Assembly: GCA_903895855.1 (NCBI GenBank)
Contig: CAITVN010000024.1
Location: 1 to 64,000, forward strand
Reading direction: 5' to 3'
Origin: Oligoflexia bacterium
GTDB lineage: Bacteria > Bdellovibrionota > UBA1018
DNA: 64,000 nucleotides
Of this stretch, positions 1-8,678 are shown in pieces (within the stretch, counting starts at the first letter, position 1; every line of letters begins with the position of its first letter). The notes under the pieces were generated by a model, which did not search any database, was not told the origin of the DNA, and saw nothing but the letters and a program-made list of their open reading frames with translations. The translations under genes and the position numbers were made by a program.

Positions 1-127
1 ATGAACTCCAAAATTCAGATGATCAAATCGAATGCTCGTGGCTACCGGAATTTTGAAAAATACCGGACGGCAATACTTTTTCATTGCGGTCGGCTAGATC
101 TCTACCCACTCGTTTCCCGGTAGAGCC
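1..127 (+). mobile_element. 3' end of an ISL3-family insertion sequence (transposase C-terminus and right end)
   Basis: Frame 1 is open from the left edge to a TAG at 121-123 and encodes the last 40 residues of a transposase. The stretch reads SKIQMIKSNARGYRNFEKYR, followed by RTAILFHCGRLDLYP. This basic, aromatic tail is characteristic of ISL3 (IS204/IS1001/IS1165) DDE transposases as I know the family. The element probably ends at 127: read on the minus strand, 127-111 is GGCTCTACCGGGAAACG, a GGCTCT-type terminus typical of this family. The stop codon lies inside the terminal repeat. The rest of the element and its left target duplication lie outside the window. Family assignment is from motif memory, not a search. 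Confidence 0.7.
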
Positions 128-547
128 AAAAAATTTGCAAGGCAAAATCATGAAAACGGAATCAGCCTAACCATTGTTGCAAGGGAATCCAATAAATCCG
201 CAAAAATTCTGGGATATTATTCAGTGAGTTCAGGGCAAATTGAGTTTGGTGATTTACCGTCGGAGCTTAAAAAGAAGCTACCTCGATACCCAATTCCAAT
301 TATGAGAATTGGGCGCCTTGCCGTTGATCGCTCAGTAAGTGGACAGGGAATTGGAGAGGCCCTTTTAGTAGACGCCCTCCAGCGTGCACTCGATGCTTCG
401 GAGAAGATTGGTATCTTTGCGATCATCGTGGATGCGAAGAATGAAAGTGCCAAGTCATTCTACAAGAAGTACGGCTTTATTGAACTTACTAACAAGCCAA
501 TGGTTCTTTTTATTCTGATTAGCACAGTACGGGATTCGCTTTCCTAA
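128..547 (+). pseudogene. GNAT acetyltransferase, 5'-truncated by the insertion sequence
   Basis: Directly after the IS end, the plus frame starting at 128 reads without interruption KKFARQNHENGISLTIVARE and on through LGYYSVSSG to a stop at 547. This is the body of a GNAT N-acetyltransferase. The acetyl-CoA binding loop is visible as RLAVDRSVSGQGIGEALL, and FYKKYGFIEL is the usual C-terminal strand. The length and the YYSVSSGQIEF segment resemble the small TacT/AtaT-like GNAT toxins, which acetylate aminoacyl-tRNA and normally pair with an RHH antitoxin. The first roughly 40-50 residues and the start codon are missing. The only in-frame start is GTG at 224, which would delete a further 32 codons of recognisable homology. 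I read it as a gene split by the IS. No antitoxin is seen to the right; one could lie left of the window. Confidence 0.7.
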
Positions 548-761
548 ATAACAGTGGTTAATTCAAGTCCGTGGGTTGCATCATCCCAGAGCCAAAAAAG
601 TTCACGTCATGATGCCGACTGCGGGCTCCTCACTCGTTGAGCATTTCCCAAATTTTTAGAACGGTGGTCCAATTTCTCATCTCTACCTTAAGAGGTTAAT
701 TTGGGGGTACTTTTTGAAGAAATTTGACTCGCTCGCAGTTGATGGTGCTAAATAGTGATTA

Positions 762-2135
762 ATGGGTACGATAACTAAGACTCTCTTTTTTGCATTTCTG
801 GTTGTTTCGGTTTTTTGCTTCGGATTTCCCAATGATCGATTTCTGAATTCGGCGTTTGCGTACGTGACCGACTTGCCTACGTCATTAGCACGCGACGTAC
901 TCTCTGAGTCGGTACCCACGGCGTTTGCTGCATTTGATCTCGACACTAACGACTACCGAATAGAATGGATCACCGATCGCCCAGACGGCATCACGGCTCA
1001 ACTAGTTCAAGGCTCACTGCAATGGGTTCGGGTCGCCGATGTTTTGACCCTACCTCGAGCGAGATTACACCTAGAAATCAAAGGTGCTCAAAGTGGTAGG
1101 GTTTCAAACGCCGGATTCACTCAACCTCTTGCGCAACAAGAAGCCGAACTGCCTGTGGCCCTCATTTCTGGAGACCAGAATCCGATCGACCTCGTCTTTA
1201 CTCGAGACGGCAAAGAAGTGCATGCAAGGCTCAGCCTTCAGTACAATCCCACTTCAAAACCCGATTCTGCTCGGGTGTATTTTGATCCGTCTTGTTCGCG
1301 ATTCAACATGCACTTCAACGCAAACGAAAAACAAGCGTCTACGACCGGGTGGATTTATGTGGGTTGTCGATTCACAGAATTGGTGGGAACTCCTGACAAA
1401 GCATCAAGCTTAGAGGCGCTCATTTTTTGGGATGGCATTGGACAAACCCTTACCCTAGGAGAGACACCTACGCCAGCCACCTCAGTGTCAGTGTGGCCGC
1501 TTCGTTTACGCTCAGAACCCGGATCAGTTACCATCAAAGCCGCTGATTCAAGCGAAATCAAAATTGAATACTCGATGGCCAAGGTCTACCGACGCGGATC
1601 TTTAGGCCTAGGAATTGGCCCTTACACCGATCACTTTAGCGGAAATGGAGAATTACTCGACACGGTTGCACCGGTTCTCACTTTGTACGGATCGTACTTC
1701 ATCACTGAATCGATGCGCCTGGTTGCGTTTGGTGCATCGACCATTGACCCACACCTGACAACCGATTTCGGTATTTACATGCACAGCGAATATTTAAAAT
1801 TCATTGACCGCCGTGTGGTCATTAGCCTGCTTCTCGGTATGCACGCCGTCGGATTTCGATCTCAAGGCAATTACTACGTTATTCCGGGGTTTCCGCAGGG
1901 CTTCGAGCTGGGATTTATCGATGCCTTTAAGAAAGGTTACAACTTCATGTCAGGTATGTTTATCTACCCAGAAAGCGACGGCAAATCGTATTACAATCTC
2001 TGGGTCAGGTGGGGATCTTCAAGAATGTTCGGAGAATTCAACTACATAGCCTGGAGCGAAAAAATTGACCACCAGCCAGTGAGCGCCAAAAACTTTGGGC
2101 TGTCAGTGGGATTCCCAATTGCCCGCTTTTTCTAG
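762..2135 (+). CDS. predicted outer-membrane beta-barrel protein with periplasmic N-terminal domain
   Basis: The 457-residue product begins with a basic and hydrophobic signal-peptide-like segment (about residues 1-33, ending SAFA). A mixed beta-rich domain follows, with an isolated DPSCSRF...VGCRF cysteine pair near residues 175-205. The last 180 residues alternate aromatic and small residues in amphipathic strands (for example LGLGIGPYTDHF, FEFNYIAW-like strands) and end in phenylalanine, the usual BAM recognition residue. This supports an outer-membrane barrel. No family was recognised. The overall plan (export signal, about 200-residue soluble domain, C-terminal barrel ending in F) resembles the protein at 30750-32006. 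There is no strong ribosome binding site before the ATG at 762. Confidence 0.6.
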   Translation: MGTITKTLFFAFLVVSVFCFGFPNDRFLNSAFAYVTDLPTSLARDVLSESVPTAFAAFDLDTNDYRIEWITDRPDGITAQLVQGSLQWVRVADVLTLPRARLHLEIKGAQSGRVSNAGFTQPLAQQEAELPVALISGDQNPIDLVFTRDGKEVHARLSLQYNPTSKPDSARVYFDPSCSRFNMHFNANEKQASTTGWIYVGCRFTELVGTPDKASSLEALIFWDGIGQTLTLGETPTPATSVSVWPLRLRSEPGSVTIKAADSSEIKIEYSMAKVYRRGSLGLGIGPYTDHFSGNGELLDTVAPVLTLYGSYFITESMRLVAFGASTIDPHLTTDFGIYMHSEYLKFIDRRVVISLLLGMHAVGFRSQGNYYVIPGFPQGFELGFIDAFKKGYNFMSGMFIYPESDGKSYYNLWVRWGSSRMFGEFNYIAWSEKIDHQPVSAKNFGLSVGFPIARFF

Positions 2136-2212
2136 ATTAGATATAAAACGAGACATAAAGACACTTGCTCATTTATTCATTTTCAGTTTTACTTTAGCTA
2201 GAGGGTTTACCT

Positions 2213-2470
2213 ATGAAAAATGAGACAATTACACTCACGCAACAAGAGTTCTTTGCTCTAGACCAAATGAGAGGACTTTCGGGGCCTATGCATTTTTTCG
2301 TCAAGTCAGCACAGCCCACGCTTGATGGTTGCTGGACTTTAGAGGCAGCCCCCGACCTCATCGGCTCACTCAGACAATCATTGTCAAAAGAAATAGAAGA
2401 AGAACTGGGACCGTCAACCGATCGTCGCCATCTGTGGAATGTCTACTCTCGACTTTCAGGAAATGCCTAG
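2213..2470 (+). CDS. small hypothetical protein, 85 aa
   Basis: This is a short soluble protein with no signal peptide or membrane segment. It opens with MKNETITLTQQEFFALDQMR and is acidic in its C-terminal half. A purine-rich AGAGGG lies about 10 nt upstream of the ATG, which supports translation. It follows the outer-membrane protein gene on the same strand after 77 nt, with no terminator visible between them. No family was recognised. Competing overlapping frames (2329-2580 plus, 2370-2567 minus) lack any such initiation signal. Confidence 0.5.
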   Translation: MKNETITLTQQEFFALDQMRGLSGPMHFFVKSAQPTLDGCWTLEAAPDLIGSLRQSLSKEIEEELGPSTDRRHLWNVYSRLSGNA

Positions 2471-2671
2471 GGTTTTTGTGTATTAAAAAGGTAGAGGTAG
2501 GTACTCTTAGAACACGTGCAAAGAACCGATCGAGATTTTGGCACTTGGGCCACTCAACAAAACACAAAGACTGCCCGTAAGTAGAGGCCTCTCATTCATC
2601 GGCATAAAAACGCATTAACTCTCGCTTTCGGCTCGCAGACTGAACTCACCGATCCCGATCGCATTCGAAAA

Positions 2672-3241
2672 GTGTACCGACAGAAATATTCAACGAGCTG
2701 GACCTTCATTGCCCTCGCGTTCGCAATTGCCCTGTTCGTTCAAGTGGCCCTAAAATCTGAACACCAATGGAACATCGACTGGATTCCGCTTGCCTCAGGA
2801 ATCAGCCTCTTAGGTCTTGTAGTGGGAGTTTTGCTCAAGCAGCGATCTGATCCGTTGAGGCGGTATTTGAAAAATCCAGAAGAGTTCTCATTTGAGCCAG
2901 CGCAAATCACTGAAGCGCGCTCGGTCATACCGGTACGAGTCGGAAGCAATGGCCGTAATTTTACGCCCTACATTGATCTCACAATAAAACTCGTTTCACC
3001 AAATCTGAAACTGAGTGAAAATGACACTTGGCACGAGTATTTTGACATCTACGCTTGGTGGGCCAGAGACCCCAAGCTACTCATTCCAATGAATGATACT
3101 CCGTTCAGTCTTGCTAGCCAGATTCTTCACTTACCCATTCCTGTTTGGGTGATTCTAAAAAAATCAGCTCACCCTACTGGCGCACTCGTAGGTATTGAAT
3201 CAGCACTCTTAGAAACTCTCGAACGCATGCGGGCCATTTAA
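2672..3241 (+). CDS. hypothetical membrane protein with two N-terminal transmembrane segments
   Basis: The product of about 189 residues has two closely spaced hydrophobic helices (about residues 10-27 and 37-56, WTFIALAFAIALFVQVAL and WIPLASGISLLGLVVGVLL). A soluble C-terminal domain of about 125 residues follows, presumably cytoplasmic. The only available start is GTG at 2672, which has no convincing ribosome binding site. The frame stays open upstream to a stop at 2582 with no ATG, GTG or TTG, so the 5' end may be damaged or the start unusual. No family was recognised. It is convergent with the NnrS-like gene, with only 40 nt between the stops. Confidence 0.45.
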   Translation: MYRQKYSTSWTFIALAFAIALFVQVALKSEHQWNIDWIPLASGISLLGLVVGVLLKQRSDPLRRYLKNPEEFSFEPAQITEARSVIPVRVGSNGRNFTPYIDLTIKLVSPNLKLSENDTWHEYFDIYAWWARDPKLLIPMNDTPFSLASQILHLPIPVWVILKKSAHPTGALVGIESALLETLERMRAI

Positions 3242-3281
3242 TTTTTGAAAATCGAACAAGCTGATCAGGGGCAATCTTGAA

Positions 3282-4586
3282 TCACGAAACTAACACACCC
3301 GCAACCCCTGAAACAGCCAGCTTTTGACTCTCCTTTAGATAAACCTTCCAGCTTTTCGAGACACTCAGAGCTACAGAAAAAAACAAGAAAAAGCCAAAGA
3401 AGCCCGCTGACTGGCCGAAGAGTGGGAGGCCAAATGAAGCGGCCAAAAAATTCAAAACGGCTACGACAAAAAGCCAGTAGGTCACTGCGGCCGACCTCGC
3501 TGAAACAATCGCACTCATATTCGGAACCCGCACTGGCTTGGCGGCAACTTGGGCTTTTGCCTGAAGGTGAAACCACACCAAAAACGGAACGATCTTTTGT
3601 AGCATTCCGAGAACGACTGCTGCGATTGCACTAAACACCAGCACTCCGAGCGTCACTTCGGCTTGCCCGAAAAAAAACCAAACCAAGAGAGCGAGAAACG
3701 AAAGCCATACCCCCGTTATCCAAAACCGTAGACTCTTATCTTGAGCTTTACGTCGCCGACCATGAATGAGTCGAAGTAAAACCAATCCATAAACCAAGAC
3801 CGGTAGCGCCATCAGGTGGCGAATGAGCGCAAGACAGACAGGCCCGAATGCCGCTGAATAGAGAGAACAAAAAAGATTCAAGGCAACGAGAGCAAAAACA
3901 CTCGGCAAAAAATAAACCCGCATGGTTTTGGGAAACGGCTGAGTCACATAGAAAGTCGGAATGATCTGATAACTCACGCTCACGATGAGAATAAAAAACC
4001 AACTCAACCAAGCTTGCATCAAATGAAAATTAGTTAACTCAGGACGAAACAAGGCGAGCGGTACACCGTTGTGCCCCAGCACCAGTAGCAACCCCAAAAC
4101 CATGGTCATCAAAAGCCCAGCCATTGCGAGCTTCAAGCCCCGCACGGTTTCGTGAGCCGCTCGAGCTCTTCTCAAACTGTCAAACGAGGCCAAAGCAAAA
4201 ACAAAAAAACCAACAATGAGAAAACCCACCAGATACCTTGCCCAACTCCAATCAGAAGTGGCGAGAGCATAAGACAAACTCAGGGTACCGACCAATTGGC
4301 ACCAGAAAATAATCTGCGCAACCCACTTCACCTGCCTAACGGGTGATCCCACTAGCACCGGAAGAATTTGAAATAGGGCACCGATCACAATGCTCATCAA
4401 AAACCCTAACCCTACCAGGTGAGTGAAAGACAAAACGAGAGCACCCCAACGACTATGAAAACTCTCAGCTCCCGAAAAAAAGAAAAAAACACAGCCCATC
4501 ATTCCAAAAAACGGCGCTGCAAGAAAGAATCGAAAGGGTACTGAAATCGGCGGGGCTTGATCAAGCGAAAGACCTGAAGTGATCAT
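3282..4586 (-). CDS. NnrS-like polytopic membrane protein
   Basis: This 434-residue, very hydrophobic protein has about twelve transmembrane segments, starting APPISVPFRFFLAAPFFGMM. That opening and the conserved intramembrane histidines (LSFTHLVGLGFL, LVLGHNGVPL, NFHLMQAWLSWFF, LIRHLMALPVL) match the NnrS / heme-copper-oxidase-like proteins linked to nitrogen-oxide metabolism. The start codon overlaps the stop of the upstream DUF2249 gene in an ATGA (4583-4586), so the two are translationally coupled. It is the last gene of the hemerythrin operon. The exact substrate or cofactor is not known from sequence. A membrane haem-copper or NO-stress role is inferred from the family and neighbours. 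Confidence 0.7.
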   Translation of the reverse strand: MITSGLSLDQAPPISVPFRFFLAAPFFGMMGCVFFFFSGAESFHSRWGALVLSFTHLVGLGFLMSIVIGALFQILPVLVGSPVRQVKWVAQIIFWCQLVGTLSLSYALATSDWSWARYLVGFLIVGFFVFALASFDSLRRARAAHETVRGLKLAMAGLLMTMVLGLLLVLGHNGVPLALFRPELTNFHLMQAWLSWFFILIVSVSYQIIPTFYVTQPFPKTMRVYFLPSVFALVALNLFCSLYSAAFGPVCLALIRHLMALPVLVYGLVLLRLIHGRRRKAQDKSLRFWITGVWLSFLALLVWFFFGQAEVTLGVLVFSAIAAVVLGMLQKIVPFLVWFHLQAKAQVAAKPVRVPNMSAIVSARSAAVTYWLFVVAVLNFLAASFGLPLFGQSAGFFGFFLFFSVALSVSKSWKVYLKESQKLAVSGVAGVLVS

Positions 4587-4900
4587 AGCTGAAATCCTGC
4601 TGCTTGCAGAATTTTGAAAGCCACTTGATCATCGCTACGCCAAATTAGGATTTCGAAAAAATCATCTCGCCGCTCAAAAACTTTGTACGAGAACTCTTGA
4701 TTCTTGAGAATTGAAAACAGTGAGCAGGGCTCGCGCCGGTGCCTCATGCAAATCGGCTGTCCAGTCTGATAATGCTGAACGGCTTCGAGTACCGTTTCTA
4801 GTGGGCCTGGTGGCTCTAATTCGCAAACGTCAACTAGGCAGAGATTTTCGTATTGATTCTCTCGTAACTTTTCTGGCAATTCTCTTGGCGACCTATCCAT
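4583..4900 (-). CDS. DUF2249 domain protein
   Basis: The 105-residue soluble protein carries the DUF2249 signature: VDVCELEPPGPLETVLEAVQ, then MRHRREPCSLFSIL and a C-terminal strand ending AAGFQL. DUF2249 proteins have a TusA-like fold and recur beside hemerythrin-like proteins and NnrS-type membrane proteins in respiratory or nitrogen-oxide stress loci (known association). The start codon lies inside the end of the hemerythrin gene (8-nt overlap) and the stop overlaps the next start, so it is the middle gene of a tightly coupled three-gene operon. The biochemical function is not established. Confidence 0.75.
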   Translation of the reverse strand: MDRSPRELPEKLRENQYENLCLVDVCELEPPGPLETVLEAVQHYQTGQPICMRHRREPCSLFSILKNQEFSYKVFERRDDFFEILIWRSDDQVAFKILQAAGFQL

Positions 4901-5339
4901 GAGATCGCAACAAACGCTCTACCTGCTGAATCAACTCTTCAGATCGACCCGAAAGAAAATCGTCTGCCATCGGATAGAGTATTTGCTCTTCCTTCATATT
5001 GTGCTGCTGAATCAGCATCATGAAAGTTTCTGAATTTCCGAGAAATTTTTGGCCATCGCGCCCACTAGAAGCTTCATTCATGTCGTCAATTAACAGGCGC
5101 ATTTGTGAATGCTCGTATTTCATCATTTGAATCGGGCCCTGAGGCCCCCCCTCCTCACTCAATGCCTCAAACAAAATTTCTTCTTCTGCTCTCAAATGAA
5201 GATCGAGGGCATCGAGAAACCGGCTATAAACAGATTCAACCTCTTGCCACTTTTTCGCCGACACTAAATTTTCAACCTCGGCAAACAATTCATCACACTG
5301 CCTATGATGCCCGGCCATGAACTCACTAATTGTACTCAT
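4893..5339 (-). CDS. hemerythrin HHE-domain protein
   Basis: The protein has 148 residues in a four-helix HHE arrangement. Candidate di-iron ligands are visible in order: FMAGHHRQCDE (H11/H12), HLRAEEEILFEAL (H53, E57), KYEHSQM (about H80) and QQHNMKEEQILYPMAD (about H114, E118). Such proteins bind O2 or NO, or repair iron centres, in the cytoplasm. An AAGGAGA ribosome binding site lies 5-7 nt upstream of the ATG. It is the first gene of the operon with DUF2249 and the NnrS-like protein. No FNR/DNR-type TTGAT-N4-ATCAA box was found in the 156-nt upstream region shared with the divergent gene at 5496. Confidence 0.85.
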   Translation of the reverse strand: MSTISEFMAGHHRQCDELFAEVENLVSAKKWQEVESVYSRFLDALDLHLRAEEEILFEALSEEGGPQGPIQMMKYEHSQMRLLIDDMNEASSGRDGQKFLGNSETFMMLIQQHNMKEEQILYPMADDFLSGRSEELIQQVERLLRSHG

Positions 5340-5495
5340 GATTTTCTCCTTCGCACGGTATACCCTTAACGCCTAAAGAATTGAATTGAAAACCCCATCG
5401 GCAACTAGTTCACAAACGCCAGAAAATTGACGCACTTGTTTGTCGCACTCGACCTCAGATACGCTTACCACTAGCAGTCACGAGGGAATCATTCA

Positions 5496-6320
5496 ATGAG
5501 CGCTTCGAAAATCAAACCACCTAGCCAAACGTTCCAAAAATACCAGACCTACAATGACACGTTCTTAGATCAATTCTTGGTGAAGGCCACCTTCAAGCTC
5601 AGAAGCATCACCCAATACTATTTTCAAACACTCGATACTCCCGGATTTCAAGAATACGTGACGAACCTCAAGGCGTTTACCGATTCTATTCGAGAGCAAC
5701 TACTCACAGTCGCTGCAGGCCCTACACGAGCGCGCCTCATGCACACCCTCATTAACCGCGATATCGAAGCTCTTACCAACACAAAAACCACCTGCCACAA
5801 AGGCTGCGGCAGTTGCTGCTACTTTGAAGTCGAAGTCACCACTGAAGAGGCCTCTCGTTTGGCTGAACTCATTTTAGGTGGCCTCGAGATCAATCACTCG
5901 CACCTAGAGCTTCAAGCAGGTCGCATTTCAAGAAGTAGCAAATGGGAGTCTGGCATTACCGACACCAATCGCTGCGTTTTCTTGGGTGATGATGAGGCTT
6001 GTCGAGTCTACGAGGCCCGCCCAAGTGCGTGCCGCAAACACATGGTCACAAGCCCGCCCTCTGAATGCAAAACGATCACCGGCAAACCCACCATCGTTCT
6101 TTTGCCTTTCACCGAGGCAATCATCAGCGCATCACTCAACCTACTTTCAGAACCCTTAACATCGCTCTCAAAAGGAGTTGCCGATGCCCTGATCGGACTT
6201 GAAGAAAAGGCAACCGCTGACCGAGAGTCGATAGCTGCAACAATACCGATCGACCTTCTCGCGTTTCAAGATGAGGCAGCTATTGGCCTCAACGGTCACC
6301 CTAAGCCGCTGAAAAACTAA
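5496..6320 (+). CDS. YkgJ-family cysteine cluster protein
   Basis: The 274-residue cytosolic protein carries the zinc- or iron-chelating CxxCxxCC-type cluster: CHKGCGSCC at residues 100-108, then [22 protein letters not shown] about 55 residues later. The spacing and the C...Y..RP..CR motif are those of the YkgJ / PF03692 family, whose members are putative metal-binding proteins of unresolved function. A flanking N-terminal helical region (residues 10-95) and a C-terminal extension are less conserved. It is divergent from the hemerythrin operon and followed 56 nt downstream by pgm on the same strand. Confidence 0.75.
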   Translation: MSASKIKPPSQTFQKYQTYNDTFLDQFLVKATFKLRSITQYYFQTLDTPGFQEYVTNLKAFTDSIREQLLTVAAGPTRARLMHTLINRDIEALTNTKTTCHKGCGSCCYFEVEVTTEEASRLAELILGGLEINHSHLELQAGRISRSSKWESGITDTNRCVFLGDDEACRVYEARPSACRKHMVTSPPSECKTITGKPTIVLLPFTEAIISASLNLLSEPLTSLSKGVADALIGLEEKATADRESIAATIPIDLLAFQDEAAIGLNGHPKPLKN

Positions 6321-6376
6321 GCGTACTCACACTATCCTGTCGACAGAAGTTACCCATCAGACCTAAAACAGTATCT

Positions 6377-8023
6377 ATGGCACTTCATCACCTTGCAGGA
6401 AAATCAGCTCCCCGTGAACTTTTGATCAACACACCCCGTGTCGTCGCTTCATACTACGCGCTGACTCCGAATGTTGAAAACCAGCCTGAACAAGTGGCCT
6501 TCGGCACTTCAGGTCACCGAGGTTCGAGCACTCTTTGTAGCTTTAATGAAAATCATATTTTGGCCATTTGCCAAGCAATCTGCGAGTACCGGGCCACCCA
6601 CTCTATTTCGGGTCCGCTGTTTCTGGGTATGGACACTCACGCGCTTTCTGAGCCCGCATTCATGAGCGCCATTGAAGTGTTTTCAGCAAACGGTGTTGAT
6701 GTACGCATTCAGCAAGGCTTGGGGTACACTCCGACACCTGTGATTTCACACGCGATCATCACCTACAATAGAAACAAGACCGCTCACCTCGCTGACGGAG
6801 TGGTCATCACACCTTCACACAATCCGCCGGCCGACGGCGGCATTAAATACAATCCGCCGCACGGGGGCCCAGCCGACACCGAGGTCACCAAACAAATCGA
6901 ATCGCGCGCGAATGAAATTCTCTCGCATGCTTTACGCGATGTGAAACGCCTACCCTACGCGAGAGCGATTCGTTGCGCCTTTGTCAAAGAGTTCGACTAC
7001 ATTACCCCTTACGTTGCAGACCTAGGCTCGGTGGTTGACATGCGAATCATCGCCGAAAGAGGCATCAAAATCGGAGTTGACCCACTCGGTGGCGCAGCGG
7101 TCGCTTATTGGGAACCTATCGCCCGAAAATATGGCATCAACTTGCAAGTGCTCAACCCAGTCGTTGACCCCACGTTTTCATTCATGACTGTCGACAAAGA
7201 TGGCAAAATCAGAATGGACTGTTCATCACCCTATGCCATGGCAAGTTTGATCAAGAACAAAGACCAGTTTGATTTATCGTTCGGAAACGACCCCGATGTC
7301 GATCGCCACGGTATCGTCACTCGCACTCACGGATTAATGAACCCCAACCACTACCTCTCGGTTGCCATTTGGTACCTTTTTCAAAATCGGCCAGAATGGA
7401 AAAAAACGGCCGCCATCGGAAAAACTCTCGTGTCGAGTTCTATGATTGACCGAGTGGCTGAAAACTTAGGACGTAAACTCGAAGAAGTGCCAGTCGGATT
7501 TAAGTGGTTCGTCGAAGGTCTCTCTCACGGCGACTACGGTTTTGGTGGTGAAGAAAGTGCCGGAGCTTCATTCTTGCGCCGTGATGGCTCGGTGTGGACA
7601 ACAGACAAGGACGGCATCATCTTAAACTTACTTGCCGCCGAGATCACGGCTCGAACAGAGAAAGACCCCGCTATTATTTACAAAAGTCTTGAAGACCAAT
7701 TCGGAAGTGCGGTTTACGAAAGAAAAGACGCGCCGGCCACTCCTGCACAGAAAAAACTCTTGTCTTCGCTGAATACTGAGAGTGTGAAGGCTCGTGAACT
7801 TGCCGGTGAACCGATTGTCGCGAAGCTCACTAAAGCACCCGGAAACCAGGCCCCACTGGGAGGACTCAAAGTGGTTACCCAAAACGGTTGGTTCGCCGCG
7901 CGCCCTTCTGGCACCGAAGATGTGTACAAGATCTACGCTGAAAGCTTCAAAGGTAAAGAGCACCTCAATCAGATTTTCGAAGAAGCACAGAAAATTGTGA
8001 GCGCTGCTTTTAGTGAATCTTAA
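6377..8023 (+). CDS. pgm: alpha-D-glucose phosphoglucomutase
   Basis: The 548-residue enzyme interconverts glucose-1-phosphate and glucose-6-phosphate in the cytoplasm, feeding glycogen or UDP-glucose synthesis. All alpha-D-phosphohexomutase landmarks are present. The N-terminal AFGTSGHRG is there, and the phosphoserine loop is [12 protein letters not shown] with Ser147. The Mg2+ loop is [10 protein letters not shown] near residue 305, the sugar-binding loop is [11 protein letters not shown], and the phosphate-binding loop is [16 protein letters not shown]. The length fits the E. coli-type Pgm. No clear Shine-Dalgarno precedes the ATG. No linked glycogen genes are in the window. Confidence 0.95.
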   Translation: MALHHLAGKSAPRELLINTPRVVASYYALTPNVENQPEQVAFGTSGHRGSSTLCSFNENHILAICQAICEYRATHSISGPLFLGMDTHALSEPAFMSAIEVFSANGVDVRIQQGLGYTPTPVISHAIITYNRNKTAHLADGVVITPSHNPPADGGIKYNPPHGGPADTEVTKQIESRANEILSHALRDVKRLPYARAIRCAFVKEFDYITPYVADLGSVVDMRIIAERGIKIGVDPLGGAAVAYWEPIARKYGINLQVLNPVVDPTFSFMTVDKDGKIRMDCSSPYAMASLIKNKDQFDLSFGNDPDVDRHGIVTRTHGLMNPNHYLSVAIWYLFQNRPEWKKTAAIGKTLVSSSMIDRVAENLGRKLEEVPVGFKWFVEGLSHGDYGFGGEESAGASFLRRDGSVWTTDKDGIILNLLAAEITARTEKDPAIIYKSLEDQFGSAVYERKDAPATPAQKKLLSSLNTESVKARELAGEPIVAKLTKAPGNQAPLGGLKVVTQNGWFAARPSGTEDVYKIYAESFKGKEHLNQIFEEAQKIVSAAFSES

Positions 8024-8052
8024 TCGAGAGTTGCGAGCTCTGTTGACCTAAC

Positions 8053-8084
8053 TATATACTTTGGTATATACTCAAAAGTATATA
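8053..8084 (+). promoter_or_regulatory. operator of the PemK/MazF toxin-antitoxin operon (three 8-bp half-sites)
   Basis: TATATACT occurs at 8053-8060 and again at 8065-8072, and its exact complement AGTATATA at 8077-8084. The three half-sites are evenly spaced, with starts every 12 bp, and the last two form a perfect palindrome around CAAA. The array ends at the first base of the antitoxin start codon. The position, symmetry and AT-rich core (which can also serve as a -10 region) fit autorepression by the RHH antitoxin. That role is inferred. Confidence 0.7.
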
Positions 8085-8320
8085 TGGGAAAACCCTTGAT
8101 GATTCAGGCTGAAGACGACGCAAAAATCGAAGACCTCAAACAGCGCACTGGCGCGAAAAGCAAAGTTGAAGTGGTTCGTGCTGGACTTCGCCTCTTAGAA
8201 ATTGAAACTCAGCGTCTAGCTCGCATCGAGCGGTGGAAAAAGGCAGCACAACTCGTTGCTAAGCAAAGCGCAACAATCAATCACGAATTTCAAAAACTCT
8301 CTCGGATTCATCGCACATGA
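8084..8320 (+). CDS. ribbon-helix-helix antitoxin
   Basis: The 78-residue protein starts with a short strand (KPLMIQAED), then KIEDLKQRTGAKSKVEVVRAGLRLLEIE. This is the RHH arrangement in which helix A and helix B are joined by a TGAKSK-type turn. The lysine-rich C-terminal tail would bind and neutralise the toxin. It overlaps the toxin gene by an ATGA at 8317-8320, the usual antitoxin-first arrangement. An alternative ATG at 8099 has a weak GGGA upstream. I keep 8084 because the KPLMIQ strand belongs to the RHH fold. Confidence 0.8.
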   Translation: MGKPLMIQAEDDAKIEDLKQRTGAKSKVEVVRAGLRLLEIETQRLARIERWKKAAQLVAKQSATINHEFQKLSRIHRT

Positions 8321-8670
8321 CCCTGCTTCCTCGTCGTTGGTTTATCTATGTGGTCGACCTCGAACCGAGAGTAGGAACAAAGCCCGGTAAACAACGCCCC
8401 TGTTTAGCTATTCAACCCACTGAATTTTCTGAGGCGGGCCTGAACAGTACGGTGATTTTACCCATCACGACTCAAGTCACTAAGGGTAACTGTTTTCCGC
8501 TTCGAATTTTGATTCCCAAAGGGGTTGCCGGATTAGAAAAAGAGAGTGCTATCTTGGTCGATCAAATTTTAGCCTGGGATAACTCTCTTTTTCGAAAAGA
8601 ATTAGGCGAATTACCAGAAGCCATGCAGCTCGAAGTGAAGCGCGCGCTTATTGATTTCTTAGATTTCTAA
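8317..8670 (+). CDS. PemK/MazF-family endoribonuclease toxin
   Basis: The 117-residue protein has the MazF/PemK fold markers. An N-terminal strand reads IYVVDLEPRVGTKPGKQRPCLAIQ; the KQRP turn holds the catalytic basic residue region. It is followed by STVILPITTQV, the conserved Ser/Thr strand, and LVDQILAWD. MazF-type toxins cut mRNA or tRNA at short sequence motifs and arrest growth. Its start overlaps the antitoxin stop, so the two are co-translated. The length is typical and all strands are present, so it is probably active. Confidence 0.88.
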   Translation: MTLLPRRWFIYVVDLEPRVGTKPGKQRPCLAIQPTEFSEAGLNSTVILPITTQVTKGNCFPLRILIPKGVAGLEKESAILVDQILAWDNSLFRKELGELPEAMQLEVKRALIDFLDF

Positions 8671-8678
8671 GCGAAAAA

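Noticed and set aside
585-600. AGAGCCAAAAAA at 590 repeats the motif at the IS end (122-133)
   Set aside because: Only about 12 bp match, with no transposase frame or terminal-repeat flank; probably chance. The 548-761 gap shows no convincing gene.
5340-5495. FNR/DNR-type site before the hemerythrin operon
   Set aside because: No TTGAT-N4-ATCAA-like dyad could be found; only an unrelated TTGAATTGAAAA.
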